A DNA stretch of 64,000 bases from Ifrita kowaldi. Taxonomy: Eukaryota > Chordata > Aves > Passeriformes > Cinclosomatidae. The position numbers and the translations under genes were made by a program. Under the pieces are notes generated by a model. That model was not told where the DNA came from. It was given only the letters and a program-made list of their open reading frames with translations, and ran no database searches. Positions 12,140 to 22,046 of the stretch are shown here, piece after piece. Location of the stretch: the NCBI GenBank assembly GCA_013398055.1, contig VZRS01001725.1:62001-126000 (forward strand), in the 5' to 3' direction. The first letter of the stretch is position 1; every line of letters begins with the position of its first letter.

Positions 12140-13068
12140 AACCTCAAAGCTATAGCAAATGAAGAACTGTCTATCTGATATTCATCAGAGAACCCTCAAG
12201 CAGCTAGCTGCTGCTGTCATCACAAAGCCTCTCTCAATGATTTTTGAGCAATCTTGGGATTCTGAAGAGGTCCCAGCTGATTGGAAGCTGCCTAATGTCA
12301 TTCCAATTTTCAAGAAGGTCAAGAATGAGGAACCCATGAACTACAGTCCCACTTCAGTGCACAGTGAAACAATAGCAAAGATTAATCTGGGAAGCCTTGA
12401 AAAACACCTGGAGGACACAGTCATCAGTCACAGCCAGCACTTCATGAGGGGGAAGTCCTGCTTGTCCAACCTGATTTCCTTCTACAAGAGGTGTCATGGG
12501 TAACCCAAAATATTATTGGATTCCATGTCTCTCTGTGCCCGAAATTTTTACTATTGCTTTAGGACCCTGCAGCCACAAAACGGAGCTGGGTGTGGGGGGC
12601 GGGGGAGGATGGCGTGGTCGCTTTCAAAGTCAGCTCTTCCCGGCAGCTCACTCTCTTCTGCCATGTGGCTTTTGCCTCTCTGGCTGCTTGGTTTGTTTCT
12701 TGTTTTTTGGTGGGTTTCTGCAGGGCTCAAAGGAATGCTTGGCAAGGTTGAAGGTGATATAAAATTGGGAGGAGCTTTTGACTCCCTTGAGTGCAGATAG
12801 GCCCTGCAGAGAGACTGATGAATTAGAGGACTGGACGATCGCCAACTGTATGAAGATTAACAAGGAGTGGTACCAGATTCTGCACCTGGGACAGGGTTGT
12901 ATGTACAGACTGGGGAATGAGAGGCTGGAAAGGAGTGCCATGGAAAGGGACCTGGGGGCCGTGGTCGATGGCAAGATGAATATGAATCGGCAGTGTCCTG
13001 GCAGCCAGCAGGGCCAACCATGTCCTGGGGGGCATCAGGCCCAGCATCGTCAGCCAGAAGGGAAAGGT
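12140..13068 (+). mobile_element. CR1 LINE fragment, reverse transcriptase remnant (copy 1)
   Basis: The plus strand encodes recognisable CR1 reverse transcriptase. About 12215-12500 matches the early fingers (KPLSMIFEQSWDSEEVPADW, then a FMRGKSCLSNLISF block). About 12725-13068 matches the later part (DIKLGGAFDSL, MKINKEWYQILHLGQG, RLGNERLERS). The segment between them, which holds the palm, is gone and 12503-12720 is unrelated sequence. The catalytic FADD is degraded to a VEGD-like run before IKLGG. Stops and a frame change near the CPGS stretch rule out activity. It is 5'-truncated, and its 3' end is cut off where the minus-strand CR1 starts. Confidence 0.92.
12503..12720. other. Unrelated segment inside the CR1 fragment (copy 1)
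   Basis: This roughly 215-bp stretch interrupts the reverse transcriptase of the plus-strand CR1 and has no CR1 match that I recognise. It contains a G-rich run (about 12590-12612) and a T/G-rich end. It replaces the palm-coding part rather than simply splitting it, so it is a replacement or an insertion plus deletion. The small open frames inside are incidental. Confidence 0.5.
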
Positions 13069-13659
13069 TGAGTTGGAAAGGACACCCAAGGATCGTTGAC
13101 CCTGATTTGTGGCCCTCCCACAGGAGAACTCTGAGAATCACACTAAGTGTTTGAGAGCATTGTCCAAATGCTTCTGGAATGCTGACAGACTTGGTTCTGT
13201 GGCCAGTTCCCTGGGGAACCTGTTCCAGTGCCCAACTACCCTCTAAGTGAAGAATCTTTTCCTAATATCTAACCTAAATATCCCCCAACACAACTTCAGG
13301 CCATTCCCTTGGGTCCTGTCACTGGCCACCAGAGAAGGGAGCAGTGCCTGCCCCTCTGCTTCCCCTGATGAGGAAGCTGTAACCACGATCAGTGTCCCCT
13401 TTTCTAGGCTGAACAAACCAAGTGACCTCAGCTGATCTTCAAATGGCTTCCCTGCAAGACCCTCCACCATCTTCATGGTCCTCCTAAAAGCTTTATATCT
13501 TTCTTATATTATGGTGCCCAAAACTGCACACAATGTTCAAGGTGAGGCCGCCCCAGCTCAGAGCAGAGCAGGACAATCCCCTCCCTTGCCCAGCTGGTGA
13601 TGCTGTCCCTGATGCCCCCCAGGACACGCTTGGCCCTCCTGGCTGCCAGGGCACTGCTG
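13069..13659 (-). mobile_element. CR1 LINE 3' end (copy 1, cut by gap)
   Basis: On the plus strand it starts with the antisense CR1 3'-end phrase GAGTTGGAAAGGACACCCAA. Familiar stretches follow, such as CCTGTTCCAGTGCCCAAC, CAGGCCATTCCCTTGGGTCC and GCCCAAAACTGCACACAA. Its orientation is opposite to the CR1 piece it adjoins. The octamer tail (ATTCTATG-type) is missing at the junction. The fragment stops at the undetermined base and continues in the second copy. Confidence 0.92.
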
Positions 13660-13660
13660 N
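13660..13660. other. Undetermined base marking a contig join
   Basis: A single N lies exactly between the two 1911-bp direct copies. It most likely stands for a gap of unknown or negative size between contigs. Confidence 0.85.
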
Positions 13661-15571
13661 ATCGTTAAGTAGCTCAACAAATCTGTCTAGATGGCACACC
13701 TGTATTACCTTACAGCTCTCTACAGTACTTTTCAAATTGTATTTTTTAAAACACACTTCCTACTGAATGCTCTTTGCTCACTTCTTGATGTGTACTCTTT
13801 ATGATTGCCAAAAGAGATTTTTTCTTAATATAGTTTAGAATAACTCCTACAATCAGCTCTTGATTCTTCCATGACTTGCCCAAACAACAAAGTCCAGTGA
13901 TTCACTGTTTTTCAGATTGTTTATATTCAAGAATTACTTTTTAAGGCAAGAATTAAAAGTTTGTGATAACCTACATGTTTACTTCCTGAACACATTTGCT
14001 TTTAGCACATTGTATTAAGCAGAGCTAATATGGTGGTTATAGACCCAGATGAACCTCAAAGCTATAGCAAATGAAGAACTGTCTATCTGATATTCATCAG
14101 AGAACCCTCAAGCAGCTAGCTGCTGCTGTCATTACAAAGCCTCTCTCAATGATTTTTGAGCAATCTTGGGATTCTGAAGAGGTCCCAGCTGATTGGAAGC
14201 TGCCTAATGTCATTCCAATTTTCAAGAAGGTCAAGAATGAGGAACCCATGAACTACAGTCCCACTTCAGTGCGCAGTGAAACAATAGCAAAGATTAATCT
14301 GGGAAGCCTTGAAAAACACCTGGAGGACACAGTCATCAGTCACAGCCAGCACTTCATGAGGGGGAAGTCCTGCTTGTCCAACCTGATTTCCTTCTACAAG
14401 AGGTGTCATGGGTAACCCAAAATATTATTGGATTCCATGTCTCTCTGTGCCCGAAATTTTTACTATTGCTTTAGGACCCTGCAGCCACAAAACGGAGCTG
14501 GGTGTGGGGGGCGGGGGAGGATGGCGTGGTCGCTTTCAAAGTCAGCTCTTCCCGGCAGCTCACTCTCTTCTGCCATGTGGCTTTTGCCTCTCTGGCTGCT
14601 TGGTTTGTTTCTTGTTTTTTGGTGGGTTTCTGCAGGGCTCAAAGGAATGCTTGGCAAGGTTGAAGGTGATATAAAATTGGGAGGAGCTTTTGACTCCCTT
14701 GAGTGCAGATAGGCCCTGCAGAGAGACTGATGAATTAGAGGACTGGACGATCACCAACTGTATGAAGATTAACAAGGAGTGGTACCAGATTCTGCACCTG
14801 GGACAGGGTTGTATGTACAGACTGGGGAATGAGAGGCTGGAAAGGAGTGCCATGGAAAGGGACCTGGGGGCCGTGGTCGATGGCAAGATGAATATGAATC
14901 GGCAGTGTCCTGGCAGCCAGCAGGGCCAACCATGTCCTGGGGGGCATCAGGCCCAGCATCGTCAGCCAGAAGGGAAAGGTTGAGTTGGAAAGGACACCCA
15001 AGGATCGTTGACCCTGATTTGTGGCCCTCCCACAGGAGAACTCTGAGAATCACACTAAGTGTTTGAGAGCATTGTCCAAATGCTTCTGGAATGCTGACAG
15101 ACTTGGTTCTGTGGCCAGTTCCCTGGGGAACCTGTTCCAGTGCCCAACTACCCTCTAAGTGAAGAATCTTTTCCTAATATCTAACCTAAATATCCCCCAA
15201 CACAACTTCAGGCCATTCCCTTGGGTCCTGTCACTGGCCACCAGAGAAGGGAGCAGTGCCTGCCCCTCTGCTTCCCCTAATGAGGAAGCTGTAACCACGA
15301 TCAGTGTCCCCTTTTCTAGGCTGAACAAACCAAGTGACCTCAGCTGATCTTCAAATGGCTTCCCTGCAAGACCCTCCACCATCTTCATGGTCCTCCTAAA
15401 AGCTTTATATCTTTCTTATATTATGGTGCCCAAAACTGCACACAATGTTCAAGGTGAGGCCGCCCCAGCTCAGAGCAGAGCAGGACAATCCCCTCCCTTG
15501 CCCAGCTGGTGATGCTGTCCCTGATGCCCCCCAGGACACGCTTGGCCCTCCTGGCTGCCAGGGCACTGCTG
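13661..15571. repeat. Direct copy 2 of a 1911-bp duplicated block
   Basis: Second copy of 11749-13659. The four differences are T14133, G14273, A14753 and A15279. It runs uninterrupted into the rest of the minus-strand CR1 at 15572, so this copy is joined correctly on the right, while copy 1 is joined correctly on the left. Confidence 0.9.
14052..14980 (+). mobile_element. CR1 LINE fragment, reverse transcriptase remnant (copy 2)
   Basis: Same element as 12140-13068, offset by 1912, with the same internal replacement (14415-14632) and the same degraded catalytic motif. It is probably the same genomic locus, not a second insertion. Confidence 0.92.
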
Positions 15572-16250
15572 ACTCATGTTCAACTTGCCACTGACCAGGA
15601 CTCCCAGCTCCTTTTCTCTGTCTCTGCTTTCCAGCATCTCATTCCCCAGTCTGTCCACACATCTAGGGTTGCCCCATCCCAGGTGCAGAATCCAGAACTT
15701 TCCCTTATGGAACTTCATATGGTTGCTGACTGCACATCTGTCTAATTTGTTAAGGTCTCTCTGCTGGGCCTCCCTGCCTCTGAGAGAGTCAATAGCTTCT
15801 CCCAGTTTAGTGTTAATAGCAAACTTACTCCATATACCTTTGAGTTCTGCATCCAAGTTGTTAATGAAGATGCTGAAGAGCACAGGGATGAGGATGGAGC
15901 CCTGGCAAATCCCACTAATGACCAGTTGCCAGCCTGATGTCACCTCATTCACTGTAATGCTTTGTGCCCACCCCATGAGCAGTTTCTCATCCATCCCATG
16001 ATGTGTTTATCCAGCCGTGTGCTGAACCTTTTGTCCTTAAGAACACTATGAGAGACAGAATCAAAAGCTTTACTGAAATTCGAAAAGACTACATAACTGG
16101 CTTCCCTTGATCAACTGGGTGGGGTACTATGTTGTAAAAGGAAATTAAGTTTGTCCAGCAGAATATCCCCTCATGAACATGAAGTCTTTGTAGACCTGCA
16201 TTTTGCTGTCCTTTTATCTGATGTATGTGGTTCAAGATGAGCTGCCAGAG
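14981..16250 (-). mobile_element. CR1 LINE 3' half with reverse transcriptase remnant
   Basis: Minus-strand CR1, uninterrupted here, from the 3' untranslated end (14981) to mid reverse transcriptase (about 16250). One frame stays open for about 174 codons (15470-15994) and shows GSILIPVLFSIFINN, MKFHKGKFWILHLGWG and GVLVSGKLNMSQQC blocks. The metal-binding FADD motif reads FAIN (15813-15824), losing both aspartates. A frame change follows at the CPGSQEGQACPG stretch. The element is therefore inactive. It is 5'-truncated near 16250. The true locus is this plus-strand/minus-strand CR1 pair, present once. Confidence 0.93.
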
Positions 16251-17045
16251 AGTTTTTTAGTGCTAGCCAATCATTTTAGCTGATTTCAAAGAACATTTCA
16301 ATCAGGGGAATGGAAAACTCTCTTTGATCATCTCTAAAACAAACACATCCAGCTAGATTTTTCTGTGTTTCCTTTTCCCTCTAAAGCCACAGCAGTAATC
16401 GCTGAGCATCTGGCTTTACTTACAACAATGATCATGCTCAATGACTTAGTTTATCATGTATTTCAGCTTTATGTTTTCTTCTATCCTAAAAAAACCCAAC
16501 TATATTAAAACACAATTTGCAGGATTACATTAGAAAAAAAAAAAACCGAACCCAAAAACCTGAGTGGAGGATTATATTTCATCCTTAACCCTTTCTACCA
16601 TGTTTGAATATTTATGTGGCCTGTTTCTGTACTGTCTAGTATTGGCAACACAACAATTTTATTTAGAGACAAAGCTTTTTTATGTTTGTGTTTATGTTGT
16701 TCTTTTGGAGTGTCTTCGTTATTCAGTGCATGCTCTAAATAGTGCTGATGAGAGGGGTTTTGGAGGCAGAGGGAAGTCTTATCCAATGCACCGAAAATTT
16801 ATACTATCTTCTTTGGACCTTTCATCTTGTTGAATATATTTTGTTACTTCATCTCTTCTTCCAGTGTGTGTCCTCAGAAAGAGAAGGAAAGAGGAGTCTA
16901 CAGAGACAGAGCAGATCAGACACTACTGGAGCCGTTATGCAATCCTCTTGCATTTTGAATATCTGCATTTCCTTTCCACCTTGTCCCTCGCACACAAAGA
17001 ATGCAGAGCAGCTTGCAAGAAATAATCTGGGTTTTATGATTGGAG
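16251..17045. other. AT-rich stretch without a gene
   Basis: Unique-looking sequence with an A-run near 16535-16546. No recognisable gene or repeat. Confidence 0.5.
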
Positions 17046-17370
17046 AATCATAATATCATAGAATATTCTGAGTTGGAAGTGACCCACAAGGATCATAAAG
17101 TTGAGCTCCTGGACCTGCACAGGACCGCTCTCACAAAACTGAGAGCATTGTCCAAACACTTCTGGAACTCTGGTAGGCTTGATGGTGTGACCCCCCTCCT
17201 GGGGAGCCAGTTCCAGTGCCCAACCACCATCTGGGTGAAGAACTTTTTCCCAATATCCAACCCCAGCTTCCCCTCATCCAGCTTCAGGCCATTCCCTCAG
17301 GTTCTGACACTGTCACCACAGAGAAGAGATCAGTGCCTGGACCTCTGCTTCCCCTTATGAGGAAGCTGTA
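17046..17370 (-). mobile_element. CR1 LINE 3'-end fragment
   Basis: Starts with the antisense tail AATCATAATATCATAGAATA followed by TTCTGAGTTGGAAGTGACCC, then GAGCATTGTCCAAACACTTC and CCAGTTCCAGTGCCCAACC. It ends near GAGGAAGCTGTAG. The tail octamers at the low-coordinate end mark a natural 3' terminus; the 5' truncation is at about 17370. Only non-coding and terminal ORF2 sequence is left. Confidence 0.92.
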
Positions 17371-20300
17371 GAATCCGAAGAGTTAAATCAGATACTGAAA
17401 TTCCATGGTCAGAAATTTTGTCATTGCATTGTATTAGCATTCAGAAAAAATGTCAAAATACAAGCGGAATATAAGTTTTTACTTAAGGGAAAGCTTCTGA
17501 AATCTTTATCAACTAAGGGGGAGTGGCAGAAAATTGGAAAGTTGCTGGCAGTGGTTGTTACCCAATCTGGCAGATTTTTAAATGCTGCATGTATAAAGAG
17601 GTAAAAACACATTAAATCAGATTAACAACATTCAAAGTTTCTTCCGAAAGGAAACTAGTTAAAATACATGATGTTATATAATGAAGTAATTAAAAAGGCT
17701 ACCCATCTGTAAAGCCAGAAAAACTCACATGTTCCTGGGACACCATAGTATAACTATGCTACACATGTTCTGTGAAACTTCTGTAAGTGCAGCCTTCTAC
17801 TGTGGTTAAAACAAAATCTGCAGTAAATGTACTGAACTGTGACTGAAGCAGCACTAAGAGGAGAAAGGAACATAGGTACATAAACATCATGTTGCTTGTG
17901 CCTTAACTGTAGGGCTGGATGAAGGAACCATTTGTTCATTCCCCTGCCTAATGTTGGATCAATTACACTAAGCGCAGTCCTGGAAGGTATCTGTGTGCTA
18001 TTCCCTATTCCAGAGTTTCTGTTGAAATCATAAAATTTCCTTAGGCTAATTCCTATTTCCAGTTAAGTTTGACTTCAAACACCATGTGGTCACTGCTATC
18101 ACAAGAGGTTTTTTTTCATCTAGTTTACCATACCTACAGAGAGATTACTCTCATTCTGATTTGGTATTTTTACTTGTATGTTGATGCCTACTCAGATAAC
18201 ACAACATCCTCAGAGCCCGAGGAAGTAAAGGTTAACAATGGATTGGAAATATAACCAATAACTTTTCCTCATCATTCCTGAGGACAGGGAATTCAGGCAA
18301 TGACTCAATTTGCTTTGCAGCTCAGTCCATTCAGGTGCAACCTGTTACTGAAACTACCTCTAGTTCCTTGAAGGGCTGCTCCAAACAGCCTTCAGCAAGC
18401 TTTGCCCTAAGCTGGTTCCAGTCTCCTACATAGCTCTTTCTTCTGTGCACGAGTTAGGAGGCCTCAGCTTTTAGAAGCCTCCCCTTCTGTTCTGTCCAAA
18501 CATATTTACTAGCATTGATGTTATTAAGGAGCTTTTCTCTGTCTTCATCTGTGTCACACTATATAAATACAAAGAATTTTTCACAGTGTCATAGATAGTC
18601 AATAGATACAGATGCAATGACTGTCATGATGGGCAAAAGAGGCAGAGAGTGAGAAGGAGAGATTTGTTGTGGCAGACAGAGAGAGACTTCTAGAGAGAAA
18701 ATACTCCACAAACTAAGAGAGAAGCTTAATATTTTCGGCTTTACAATGATTTCGCTTTTTCTGAACCTGGAGGAGGTACTGTGTCAGCTGTCTTTTGTAA
18801 CACATTTTTATGAAAACTGTTTTTCTTCTTCCTTAATTTTTCTCTCTACTTTTATTTTTTCTTCTAGTTCTCTCATTTTGCTAACCTTCCACATTTTTTT
18901 CTTTCCCCCCCATTTATTTCCAGGTATAACTTAACTTCTTTATTCTCCTAGTGACCTTTACAGATTATTCATGATGTTTCCCTGACCTCTTCCCTGTTCC
19001 ACTTAGTTGGATGTTATCTCCATAGTTCTCCTGGTAGTTCCCCTTGGACAATCCTTCCTCCAACCATTGCTATTGAACTTAGGGATAAGTGCTGTGTTTT
19101 TTTCAGTGCTAAGTCTCTTTCCAGAAATTTAAGGCAGAGACCAGATTATGAGTAGCAGGGAAGAAGCATGTATTTTAAATGGAGTCTATGGTCAATTTAT
19201 TATTTAGCTTCAGCTCATTAGCAGTGCTGGTACAATTAGAGATGGAGAAAACCTTTGTTAATCTTAATTATTTTTTTCCTACTACTTATCCCACCTCCCA
19301 CACCCACTTTATGTTTTATACCAAAGGGAAGCAGTGGAGACCAAGAGGAAATGGAGACAAAAAAGTTGGCGATATCTATTAATTTAATTAATTTTGAGCA
19401 GGATAACTGGAGCAATAACCCCTCTGGAAAGAGTTTTTCAGATTTGGCTTGGACTTTGTCACATCACAGGAACACTTAAGGATTCTGATACCTCTACAGC
19501 CATGCAAGCACATACAAGAAACAGAGAATATATCAATATTTTGTTTTTCTTTTTTTTTCTTCCTCCTATTTTCTTCTGTGATTCTTGAATCAGAAAGTGA
19601 TTCTTAAAGCCTAGAAGTACAATGTGTTTAGTTGGTCATAATTTATATTAAGGTCTGGACTTGACTACCCACATATGCCATAACAGTGACTTAAAAAATA
19701 ATGAATCAATTATTATATTAATAAATACTTTTTAAATTTGGTTTTCCTTGGAACATTATGCCAGTCATTATTGACTGTGGTTGTTCTGAGTTTACATTTA
19801 AACGTCCCTATCTTGGAGACAATATTATGCCATTTGATATAAAATGGTGCAAATAAATTAGAAGGTTCCCAGTGAGTTTAAAACACCGTGCTATTATATA
19901 GAAAACCTGCATTGTTTTAATTCTTCCTAACACCACACTCAGCCAGCATTTTGGTTTACTGAAAGAGATCTGAAAACAAATACTGATCTTTGACAGGTTT
20001 GGCTGTAGAGGTGGTTTTGTGGGAATCTGGTCTGGAAAATCATTGATTTTTCTGTACATGGTAAAGTGATTAAATAAAACAACTTGATAAGCTTAATGCA
20101 AAGGAATAGACGGAAACAACGTATATTTTTGATAAGGTGTGATGGGAGGAGAGGAAAAGATAACTAAAGAGAAAGAAGGAATAAGAAAAAGAAAAGAACC
20201 AAAAGATTATTGAGGAGATGTAAAATCAAGGTCTATTAATATGCTGCAAATAGTAAAATGAAGCAGACAATTAATTACATAACAGTTTATATTACTTTAT

Positions 20301-21807
20301 TATAGAAAATAACATTGTTTTGTGTGTGTTACTGCTTTCAAAATAACCAGCAATATATTAAATAGATATATTTGTTCAGATGGATATGACATGAATTTCC
20401 AGAATTATGGAAGTTTAGGGGAGACTTCAGCAGGGTTATTTTCTTGCTGGCTTTGACATATGAGAGAGTAGCAGCACACAAAGGTGAAGATTTTGTGCAT
20501 TCATATAGAAGCCTCTTGGATATTCTGGGAAGGGCCAATTCTCAGTGAAGGAAACCAGGCAGATTAAGCTGATGTCCAGGATTTTCATATTTGTGTCAGT
20601 AGCTGCAACATATAATCAATTTCTAGTGCTAGGCAGTCACAGCCACAGAACTGACCAATATTTACCTGAGGGATGCTTTCCTTCTGAGATGGATTAACCA
20701 TCCAAGTGTATTTTTCTTATAAATTCTGCAATGGCTCTAGTGTCACAGTTGTTCACTGTGGACATACCTTAACAAGTATTAATGACAGTGAATGTAAGCA
20801 CTGGAATAAATCTTCTGGAGCAGACAAATCCCTTCACACTGAAGGGAAAGCAACAGTGCAGTGTTTCTACGGTGTAATGCAGGATTGCATGACCTATATC
20901 CAGTACAGGAAGCAAACAGACTGCAGGAGCCCTGAGCAATATCCCCCCAAAAGCCAACTACCACTTCCAGCATAGCACCTGACTCAGTGTTAAATTGGGG
21001 ATTCTTATGTTATGCTGAGTTTTAGAGGTTAGATGTTTCAGCCTAAAGTTTGGTGTCTCCGTTTAGCAATGGCAGGTCAGCAAAGGGCTGTACAAATCAA
21101 ACCAAACTCACTCTCAATATTTCTAGCAGTGAATGTAATTGCCAAAACCACCACAGAAATCTTGCCAACCACTGGAGAACCTACAAATACTGGAGTTATG
21201 CTAAAGTTATTCAGACTCCATATGGCATGAAACCAGACTTTTGTTGCTGTGCCAGCAGTGAAAAACATAATACTGGCAGCAGCTCCAGAAAGTTGTGCAA
21301 AGTTGAGGTGTCAATCACGTCTTTAGATGTCTAGAAGATATCTAATACGAGCTTAGAAATTTTTATAGTTGGTTTGGGGTTTTTGATGGTATTTTTTTAT
21401 TGTTGGTGTTTGCTTGTTGGGTTTTTTCCCAGCGTTACTAGTCTTCATGCATAAAATTAAAGTCGTCACTTTATGAGGTTGTAGGAGGCCATCGAAGTTG
21501 TCAATGTTCTCATAGATGATTTATGATTTTTAGTTTGCAGAATGATTCTGCTTTTAGTAAAGTGCCATCAAACTAATCAATTTGTGTTTTGACAGTCCTG
21601 TATGTCAGTTCTAAGCCTGTTTAAAATCAGAGGCATGTATTGAATGGACAGGTAAGAAATTATGTTTGTGGTAACCTTTTCAAAAAGGCACTGCAAGTGC
21701 TGAATTGTTTATCTGCTGATTTAAGAGTTAGTTTAGTCACTTCAATAGTGTCCTTTTTAGCTTTGGAAGCACCTATTTATTGAAATTATTAAACCCATTA
21801 CGGTGAA
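17371..21807. other. AT-rich stretch without a recognised gene
   Basis: No CR1, LTR or RNA gene was recognised in about 4.4 kb. Two plus-strand frames near 20706-20972 and 21050-21331 (89 and 94 codons) are rich in Cys and Asn, but lack a recognisable domain. T-rich (18830-18910) and TG-rich (21360-21430) tracts occur. Confidence 0.45.
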
Positions 21808-22046
21808 TAATCACAGCATTACAGAATCAGAATGGGTCAGGCTGGAAGGGACTGCAGTGAGTGACCTGGTCCAACCTCCCTGCTCAAGCAGGGTCACCCT
21901 AGAGCACATGGCTCGGGATCGTGTCCATACGGAACTTGGATATCTGCAATGAGGGATAACCCATAACCTCTGGGCAATCTGTTCCAGCGCATGGTCACCC
22001 ACACAATAAAGAAGTTCTTCATATTTGGAGGGGGCTTCCTGTGCAT
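21808..22046 (-). mobile_element. CR1 LINE 3'-end fragment
   Basis: Antisense CR1 3' end: AATCACAGCATTACAGAATC, then GGCTGGAAGGGACTGCAGTG, CTGTTCCAGCGCATGGTCAC and AAGAAGTTCTTCATATTTGG. It belongs to a different CR1 subfamily from the 13-16 kb copies, judged by the wording after the GGAAGGGAC phrase. Severely 5'-truncated. Confidence 0.9.

Larger units (their letters stand above)
11749..13659. repeat. Direct copy 1 of a 1911-bp duplicated block
   Basis: The sequence from ATCGTTAAGTAGC to GGGCACTGCTG reappears after the undetermined base 13660, offset by 1912. I found only four differences: C/T at 12221, A/G at 12361, G/A at 12841 and G/A at 13367 (copy 1/copy 2). The block holds unique sequence, a plus-strand CR1 fragment and the start of a minus-strand CR1. 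Sequence before 11749 occurs only to the left, and sequence after 15571 only to the right, as expected for two overlapping contig ends. It is probably an assembly artefact carrying two alleles. Confidence 0.9.

Noticed and set aside
12496..13141. Multiple 60-100-codon frames on both strands, repeated at 14408-15053
   Set aside because: They are CR1 remnants, antisense shadows of them, or the replaced segment; the second set is the same locus duplicated at an assembly join.
11749..15571. True recent segmental duplication
   Set aside because: The copies meet exactly at an N and a second N in the window shows the same pattern, so unmerged overlap is the simpler explanation; read depth would decide.
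12140..16250. Opposed CR1 pieces considered as one twin-primed insertion with an inverted 5' part
   Set aside because: In twin priming the inverted segment lies on the 5' side; here it lies beyond the 3' end of the minus-strand piece.
20706..21334. Two neighbouring Cys- and Asn-rich plus-strand frames, considered as a secreted or envelope-like protein
   Set aside because: No recognisable motif spacing, different frames, and each under 95 codons; not enough to list as a gene.
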